From the IMG/VR virus record IMGVR_UViG_3300045010_000593, positions 1-26,455 of that record: DNA of 26,455 bases; one strand, 5' to 3'. The position numbers and the translations under genes were made by a program. Below, piece by piece: positions 21,325 through 26,455 of this stretch. Origin of the DNA: a virus. Below the pieces are notes generated by a model, which did not search any database, was not told where the DNA came from, and worked only from the letters and a program-made list of their open reading frames with translations. Every line of letters starts with the position of its first letter. Within the stretch, counting starts at the first letter, position 1.

Positions 21325-22490
21325 TTATCTAGCCAACAGTTATATTCTGCTGTTACCATGCCTTTCTCGGGATGTACAAATACTAATAATTGCGATGGCC
21401 TTCCAGCTGAGGCTAGCGTTTCAGCAGCGTATGTATTAACAGACTCTGGACTTCCAGCAATTCTGAGCTGAACGGTATTAAATGTCATCTTTGTAGGGGT
21501 ATGGAAATGACCTATATAGATATCATCGAATTCCTCCTCTACCGCCCCAATTTTCCAACCATAGGCCTTCTTTTGAAAAGCATAAAATGATGAAAGACTT
21601 CCAAATTGATCTCCATGGCAAAGTAATGCCTTATATTTCCCGATTTTATCTACTGCGTACCAATGCCTCTCACCACGACCGTCTGGGATAATAAATTTAA
21701 CTCTCGGCTCTTTTTCAAACATCAACTGTGTAATACGATAGAGCATTCTATCGCCATTTGTTTCTGGGTCATGGTCTCTTTTTGCCCTACCACCAATTGA
21801 ACCATGATTTCCTATCACACCAACAAATGTAACCTTTTCAAAGTTTTCAAGCATTATGTTTATGAAATTTTTCATAATTCTGGGGCCGTCAACTGTTATC
21901 TGCCGATATAAACCACCGTCAACTAGAAATGACTGACCTGGAAAGATTAATTCACCCTCTATAATGTCACCCAAAGCCCAAATTCTAATTTCTTTTATTG
22001 GATGATCTTTTCTTTGCATTTCAACAAGATTAATAATTTTTTCTGCGTACCTATAAACTCTTTCTTCACAAATCGTAGAGTTATAATCAGGCGTTACTTT
22101 AGATAATTGCCAATCTGAAAGAATCGCTACTGCAACCTCTTCATTTCCACGTCTTTTATCAATTTTTGGCTTAGGAATTGGCTTAAATTTTGTAGAGGCA
22201 ATATCATCCTTGACTGCTTGATAAACCGCCGATGTTAGGTCGTCACTCTTTGTTTTCAGTTTATTATATTCCTGCAGTAACCTTGTGTATGCCACCTTAA
22301 TTTCGGCATCTGAGTCTGGTTTTTTACCCGATAGCGGATCGGTGGGCACTTCAAACAACCCCTTTTCTCTACGAAATTTGCAAAGACCGCTGATATCAAT
22401 CGATCTCCGGCATTCCTTGTCAGCGAATTTCTGATTTGCGGTTTTAGGGTCGAATTCCTGGTCGCAACCCTCCGCTGCACAAATTTTCAT
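21321..22490 (-). CDS. Metallophosphoesterase with N-terminal Cys motif, 389 aa
   Basis: The calcineurin-like motifs are in order: LSDWQLSK (about 124-131), ALGDIIEGE (G174-D175), VIGNHGS (N228, H229), LLCHGDQFG (H292) and YIGHFHTP (H328, H330). In motif I the usual D-x-H reads D-W-Q (Q128), removing a metal-ligand histidine. Cysteines 4, 9, 27 and 37 at the N-terminus look like a zinc finger. The DNA-repair exonuclease SbcD/Mre11 branch is plausible given the neighbours, but a nucleotide phosphatase is also possible. There is no Shine-Dalgarno; TATAAT stands seven bases before ATG 22490, suggesting a leaderless transcript at the head of the replication region. Confidence 0.82.
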   Translation of the reverse strand: MKICAAEGCDQEFDPKTANQKFADKECRRSIDISGLCKFRREKGLFEVPTDPLSGKKPDSDAEIKVAYTRLLQEYNKLKTKSDDLTSAVYQAVKDDIASTKFKPIPKPKIDKRRGNEEVAVAILSDWQLSKVTPDYNSTICEERVYRYAEKIINLVEMQRKDHPIKEIRIWALGDIIEGELIFPGQSFLVDGGLYRQITVDGPRIMKNFINIMLENFEKVTFVGVIGNHGSIGGRAKRDHDPETNGDRMLYRITQLMFEKEPRVKFIIPDGRGERHWYAVDKIGKYKALLCHGDQFGSLSSFYAFQKKAYGWKIGAVEEEFDDIYIGHFHTPTKMTFNTVQLRIAGSPESVNTYAAETLASAGRPSQLLVFVHPEKGMVTAEYNCWLDK

Positions 22491-22497
22491 AGGGTCA

Positions 22498-22503
22498 ATT
22501 ATA
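22498..22503 (-). promoter_or_regulatory. Candidate leaderless promoter of the replication region
   Basis: TATAAT, overlapping the HNH stop codon, is followed by exactly seven bases and ATG 22490. There is no ribosome site. A perfect hairpin GCGGCA/TGCCGC with a 3-base loop lies just upstream at 22516-22530, inside the HNH coding end, and could be a pause site. Its place at the tail/replication boundary makes sense for a new transcript. Confidence 0.5.
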
Positions 22504-22948
22504 CACGATTTTCTCGCGGCAAGGTGCCGCCTGAGATATTTTTGGGATTAATTTTAGACGCCTCTCGTCTTAAATCATTTTTACGACGCATACTTTCGCC
22601 CATTTTTTTCCGATGTTGCCGGGATGGTTTCCTACCTTCTCGATGTATCGCACTATGCTCCGACACTGTACATAGAAATAAATTATCAAGGCGATTGTCA
22701 GTTTTTATTTCATTTATATGATGCACAGTCTCCCATGCCTCAAGATATCTATTTAGATACTTCTCAACGACAAGACGGTGCTCATAGACATACCCTTTAA
22801 TATTGTACTTATGTTCTGGGCTAAGAATTCTGACATAGCCTTTGTCGTCAATGTATTTTCCGCCTTTATAATTTGGATTATTTTGACCATGAACATTTCT
22901 CTCTGTCCATTCAATATCTTTCCTTTTAGAGGCTAAGCTATCTTTCAT
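22499..22948 (-). CDS. HNH endonuclease, homing-type, 149 aa
   Basis: Motif VHHINEIKTDNRLDNLFLCTVSEHSAIH (split: HH at 76-77, N89, H98/H102) is a classic HNH nuclease core. Before it, NNPNYKGGKYIDDKGYVRI is a common N-terminal module of free-standing phage HNH genes. The C-terminal tail is basic (RKPSRQHRKKMGESMRR), resembling the NUMOD3-type helix used for DNA recognition. TGATG overlap with the upstream tail gene supports the start. It sits at the junction between tail and replication genes, a typical place for an invading homing endonuclease, so it is probably a selfish element rather than a needed function. Confidence 0.88.
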   Translation of the reverse strand: MKDSLASKRKDIEWTERNVHGQNNPNYKGGKYIDDKGYVRILSPEHKYNIKGYVYEHRLVVEKYLNRYLEAWETVHHINEIKTDNRLDNLFLCTVSEHSAIHREGRKPSRQHRKKMGESMRRKNDLRREASKINPKNISGGTLPRENRV

Positions 22949-23607
22949 CAGATACTTGCACCAACATCCTCAACTAATAATTGCAGCCTTTGCTCTGCAG
23001 TGGGGGTTACACTTATTTGTGGGGCATTCGATAAACCAGAGGTGCCGCCAGTTCTTGCCACTGCTACGGAGAAAGAATTGGCAACTAGGCCGCCTCCACT
23101 TTCTAAATAAACTGAATATGTTCCCGCACCAATAATAGTAATATCATTTGATTTAGTAGATAGTGTTACTGTTTGTGCATTTGCTGCTGTATTATAAAAT
23201 GCATAGGGTGGAATGGTAAAATTCCAAACCATTAGTGGAGACGAAGCGCCATAGCCACTGGATACGGCATTATAGAGTTTAAGCTTAAGTATTGCATCCT
23301 CCGCGCCCTTGCCCAAAATATTAAAGCCTGGAAAAACACAAGTTAATTTGTAGTAACGATTTTGGTCGATTGTAACTCTTTGATCCGAGCCACCATCGGG
23401 ATTAGTTAGTGCCAAGATTTGGATATCGGAATCAGCAACGTTATTTGTAGCCTCTGAGGTAGTTTCTACAAATTCTAAAACGCCTTGCGGTTTTGCATCA
23501 TTTGCATCCCTAATTTGCTCCATATTCATAGACATTTGAGACATTCGATCAGAAGAAATTGGGGTTCCATCAGTCCATGAAACAAAGACGTAGTTTTCGT
23601 ATGCCAT
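22948..23607 (-). CDS. Tail-associated structural protein, 219 aa
   Basis: It begins MAYENYVFVSWTDGTPISSDRMSQMSMN; the 'W-x-D-G-x-P-I' start followed by R-M is common in actinophage tail proteins encoded next to fibers. The remainder is beta-rich, with many N, T, S and G residues (IIGAGTYSVYLESGGG), fitting a virion appendage or baseplate part. No signal peptide or enzyme motif is present. The start has no ribosome site but TATAAT six bases upstream, so it may begin a separate leaderless transcript. It is followed by the HNH gene with TGATG overlap. Confidence 0.72.
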   Translation of the reverse strand: MAYENYVFVSWTDGTPISSDRMSQMSMNMEQIRDANDAKPQGVLEFVETTSEATNNVADSDIQILALTNPDGGSDQRVTIDQNRYYKLTCVFPGFNILGKGAEDAILKLKLYNAVSSGYGASSPLMVWNFTIPPYAFYNTAANAQTVTLSTKSNDITIIGAGTYSVYLESGGGLVANSFSVAVARTGGTSGLSNAPQISVTPTAEQRLQLLVEDVGASI

Positions 23608-25326
23608 TTAACTATTATACCCCAAATGCTGCTCAATTGCCTTCAATCTATCATTTAAATCATTAATTGCGGCCAGTAAATGCGGTATCATTTTTACATA
23701 CACAACTTGCTGGTATTCTTCAGGGCTTTCCGAACCAACAATAAACTCAGGAAGCAATGTTTGCAATTCATCCGCAATTACTCCGATACCGTGTTGCCCT
23801 CGTAGCCAAGATTGAGGCATGTCGTTTTTATAATCAAATTCATATATTTTAATTGAATAAATTTTTTCTAGAATTTCAGGAGTAATTGGCTGAATATTTT
23901 CTTTTTGCCTTCTATCGGAGTAAAATCCATCTGGAAAGAAATACGGATCAACATTAGGATCATTATTTATGATACAACTAAGACTTCCACTGTCATTATC
24001 CCAACCAAATGCTATACCAAATCTACCCCCCGAAAGATTGGAGGCATTATAATACACACCGGTTCCCCCAGCGATAATCATATCGCCAGATTCAATGCCC
24101 CCGTTAGCAGTAATTGTATCGTCAGATTGAATGCCTCCGTCAGCATATACAGTTCCAGCCGTATATATTCCATTGTCACTAAAATAGGTGCCATCGTCAG
24201 GAGACGGATTTGCATGATCCCCAGTAGAAAATGTTGAACCAAAAAACCCACTAACCGCAGTAATATATCCAGTTGTTTGGGTAGTCATATTGCCCTCAAT
24301 ATCATATTCAGTTTTAAAATATTCAGTCTCTGCTGTATTGCCAACGTAAAGCCTGACATCGCTGACGGACGGGTGGTCGGCACTAACCAATTCTAACTTG
24401 GCAACACGACTCTCATCTTCAACTCGTAAACCAGCCCTAAATTGCTCAAATTTTCCAATCGCTAATTCTCCATTAATTTGTTCTTGATGTGTCATTTCAT
24501 ATGTCAAGGAGTCGTTTTGAATTTTCCAATTGCCAATACTTCCACCAGTGGCGATAAGACTACCTGCAGGTGTAATTTGAAACCTACCGTCTCCACTAAA
24601 AATAGATCCATCGCTGGGGTTAATATAAATATCTCTACCAAGTCTAACTACATTACCAATATCATCAATTGTTACAGAAGTGATACCATTCGAACCTTTA
24701 AATGAAAAACCGTCTGCATTCCAGAAATTATTATTATCAATAAGAAATGAATTAGCATTAACATTTGCTTGAACATCAACATCTGTTCCAATAACTATAG
24801 TCCCATCATCGGTATAAATGCCGTTATCGCCACCGAGTTTAAAACCGTTCGTATTCCAGAAATTATTATTATCAATAACTAAAGCACCAGCTGTGAGGGT
24901 ACCCCTAATTGAAGCTGCACCGAATTCGGCGGCTCCATTGCTATATAATACCCATCCAGATGTATTAGCCACATAATTGTTGCTACGTATAACATTATTG
25001 ACTAAAACTATATTAGCCGCCAACTCATTTGCCGTAACTGCACCAGCTGCAATGTGAACAGATTGAACAGAATTTGGCAGTAATCTGACACCTGACGGGC
25101 CGAGAACATCGGTTTTAATAACATTTGAAATAACTGTTTTTAAGTTGTCAAAGTTCCTTTGCTGATTTATTTGTCTTTGATTTGACCCAATTTTACCAAC
25201 AGTAAAATCATAAATAGAATATTGCCCTGTATCGATCAACGAAGACGACACACCATCATGGTCATGCCCGCCTTCAAAGAATACTATAGAGTTTTCCGAT
25301 ATAGCATTGCCAGATCTAAAACCCAT
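23608..25326 (-). CDS. Tail fiber with C-terminal peptidase S74 chaperone domain, 572 aa
   Basis: The N-terminal part includes the segment LGPSGVRLLPNSVQSVHIAA, typical of phage tail attachment. The middle is a beta-rich receptor-binding shaft with two copies of IDNNNFWN..GF spaced 45 residues apart. The last 106 residues match the S74 intramolecular chaperone: FYSDRRQKENI (cleavage expected before S470), GVIADELQ and a coiled-coil end (INDLNDRLKAIEQHL). This domain drives trimer folding and then cuts itself off. The start overlaps the upstream gene (TAATG) with GGAAGG upstream. It probably binds the host surface during adsorption. Confidence 0.9.
   Translation of the reverse strand: MGFRSGNAISENSIVFFEGGHDHDGVSSSLIDTGQYSIYDFTVGKIGSNQRQINQQRNFDNLKTVISNVIKTDVLGPSGVRLLPNSVQSVHIAAGAVTANELAANIVLVNNVIRSNNYVANTSGWVLYSNGAAEFGAASIRGTLTAGALVIDNNNFWNTNGFKLGGDNGIYTDDGTIVIGTDVDVQANVNANSFLIDNNNFWNADGFSFKGSNGITSVTIDDIGNVVRLGRDIYINPSDGSIFSGDGRFQITPAGSLIATGGSIGNWKIQNDSLTYEMTHQEQINGELAIGKFEQFRAGLRVEDESRVAKLELVSADHPSVSDVRLYVGNTAETEYFKTEYDIEGNMTTQTTGYITAVSGFFGSTFSTGDHANPSPDDGTYFSDNGIYTAGTVYADGGIQSDDTITANGGIESGDMIIAGGTGVYYNASNLSGGRFGIAFGWDNDSGSLSCIINNDPNVDPYFFPDGFYSDRRQKENIQPITPEILEKIYSIKIYEFDYKNDMPQSWLRGQHGIGVIADELQTLLPEFIVGSESPEEYQQVVYVKMIPHLLAAINDLNDRLKAIEQHLGYNS
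23614..23619 (-). promoter_or_regulatory. Candidate leaderless promoter of the 219-aa tail gene
   Basis: TATAAT falls in the last codons of the fiber gene (Y-N) and is followed by six bases and ATG 23607. No ribosome site is seen. It could be chance, since tyrosine and asparagine codons yield this word, but it is the third such case in the window. Confidence 0.3.
24718..24878. repeat. 135-base internal duplication within the fiber gene
   Basis: A 26-base string at 24718-24743 recurs unchanged at 24853-24878, a distance of 135 bases (45 codons, in frame). It encodes the repeated IDNNNFWN peptide. Flanks have diverged. This looks like an old or recombining in-frame tandem duplication that lengthens the fiber shaft. 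Confidence 0.8.
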
Positions 25327-26455
25327 TAGACCACCTTCCTTACAACAATAGACTGGGACAAGCTTTTATCATAATTAAAATCAGAACTTATAACCCAGTA
25401 GTCACCATTTATAATATCAAAGGAATCCATAGTTGATATTCTTATTCTATCACCAAGTTGTAATTTTGGTATTGTTAATACGTTTAAATTTAAAATTGGC
25501 ACTGGATCCCCCATTTTATTAATAATAAAATTAGCTAGTCTTTTAGCATGATCAAGATTAGTAATAAATCGATTATCAATTATTATTTCTTTTAATCCAT
25601 ATTTTCTAATATTATCATCTAGAGCTACTTTCTTTTCTTTGACATCCCCAGTATTTTCACTAACAACAACTGGTATGCCTGCAATAGCGGTAAAATGCTT
25701 TTCTTGTGTGATTGGATTCTCTCCTTCTATATATACTATATCCCCGGAAACATTACTATTGGCAGCTGCGATAATTAGGACAGCTCCATATGGAGTTGGA
25801 TTATATCTAATTAAATCCAATTTTGGCGGCTTAACTGTTGATATATTTGTAATTAAGGGTTGCTCAATCATATAAGCCGGTGATTTATCGAACGTCAATT
25901 TATCATAAACTTTAACTTCTCTAACAAGAGTATTTGAACTATGTGCAACCGCCTGAGTATCGAATTGCCCTCGCTCTAGTGAGATGAAAGAATTACTCGT
26001 TGTATTACCATATTTAATTATTTCACTATCGATCATTAAATAACCTGTTTTGGGGAAGAATGGATCATCTGTTGTTGAAACACTTATGCTTGTATCCGAG
26101 TTGCTCATTGATCCAGTTAGTAAAACAACAGCCACTGTTGTTGGATCTTCTGCTCTCCACAATCCTTGTTTGCTCATAATATTATTAGTAACACCTTGTG
26201 TTTTTACTGTTACTTTATTTGTCTGTAATTGAACATTGTAGCTTGCATCTATTATGTTTGAAGAATCAGAAAGTGTATATTGAACATTAGAATGTTGATC
26301 AATTGATGTTTCAAAAAGTCTATTAAAATGTTCATATCTAGCTTGATTATATTCATCAAAGTATAATCTTCCAAAATCTGCCAAACTAATCTCATCAATA
26401 ATTTGTCCTATTGTTTGATCGTTTCCATAGATAAATGGCATGACCTGTATTGGTT
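25326..26455 (-). CDS. Minor tail protein, C-terminal part (runs off right edge)
   Basis: The frame is open to the right edge, with P-I-Q-V codons before an ATG at 26441 that has no good ribosome site, so I treat it as the C-terminal part of a longer gene. The segment IIDEISLADFGRLYFDEYNQARYEHFNRLFE resembles the 'small-domain' region of long actinophage minor tail proteins (G-R-x-Y-x-D pattern). A middle beta domain (TGYLMIDSEIIKYGN) and a late LANFIINKMGDPVPILNLNV stretch with KLQLGDRIRI are also typical of tail/baseplate hub proteins. It ends KVV, followed by the fiber gene with TAATG overlap. Confidence 0.72.
   Translation of the reverse strand, partial: PIQVMPFIYGNDQTIGQIIDEISLADFGRLYFDEYNQARYEHFNRLFETSIDQHSNVQYTLSDSSNIIDASYNVQLQTNKVTVKTQGVTNNIMSKQGLWRAEDPTTVAVVLLTGSMSNSDTSISVSTTDDPFFPKTGYLMIDSEIIKYGNTTSNSFISLERGQFDTQAVAHSSNTLVREVKVYDKLTFDKSPAYMIEQPLITNISTVKPPKLDLIRYNPTPYGAVLIIAAANSNVSGDIVYIEGENPITQEKHFTAIAGIPVVVSENTGDVKEKKVALDDNIRKYGLKEIIIDNRFITNLDHAKRLANFIINKMGDPVPILNLNVLTIPKLQLGDRIRISTMDSFDIINGDYWVISSDFNYDKSLSQSIVVRKVV

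Overview
The window is a stretch of a tailed double-stranded DNA phage (or prophage) genome. Every gene I support lies on the minus strand, so it reads right to left, with tight packing and many ATGA, GTGA, TAATG or TGATG stop/start overlaps. The DNA is AT-rich. The host is probably an actinobacterium: a WhiB-family protein is encoded at 20159-20452, and that family is restricted to Actinobacteria and their phages. Low GC would fit aquatic lineages such as Nanopelagicales or Actinomarinales, but that is inference. Shine-Dalgarno sites are common, yet three genes instead carry TATAAT 6-7 bases before ATG, as in leaderless transcripts.

Layout from right to left. (1) 26455-22499, tail genes: the C-terminal part of a minor tail protein cut by the window edge, a tail fiber with a C-terminal S74 self-cleaving chaperone, a tail-associated protein and an HNH endonuclease. 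(2) 22490-16283, regulation and replication: a Zn-finger metallophosphoesterase, a Cys-rich protein, a MerR-like protein, a small unknown, WhiB, a small unknown beside the helicase, DnaB-type helicase, DnaG-type primase, a candidate single-strand binding protein, tRNA-Ala(UGC) and a HAD phosphatase. (3) 16267-9438, polymerase and recombination: a complete bacterial-type DnaE with PHP domain, a RecA-like ATPase, two unknowns, a Cas4/RecB-like nuclease, a zinc-finger protein, a RuvC-like resolvase and an HTH protein. (4) 9438-3574, packaging and modification: a YkgJ-type Cys-cluster protein overlapping a GT4 glycosyltransferase, terminase small subunit, an iteron array, terminase large subunit, an unlisted 50-aa coiled-coil ORF, a well-expressed unknown, a strong terminator and a GT-A glycosyltransferase. 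(5) 3573-1: a 396-base gene-free region, then a block of small unrecognised genes that resembles an early or accessory block, ending with a terminator, two perfect inverted repeats and a 36-aa membrane peptide.

Together these genes give the phage a nearly self-sufficient replisome (polymerase, helicase, primase, SSB, RecA, resolvase, nuclease). Packaging genes lie directly downstream of recombination genes.

The most unusual DNA signal is at the terminase small/large junction (6847-7059). Six copies of an 18-base element share the invariant core TTTGAGAAC, spaced 39, 42, 42, 42 and 30 bases apart, which is close to whole helical turns. It is a good candidate for the packaging (pac/cos) recognition site. 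The array also stays in the terminase small-subunit reading frame beyond its TGA stop for 50 sense codons, repeating an S-Q-F-E-N peptide.
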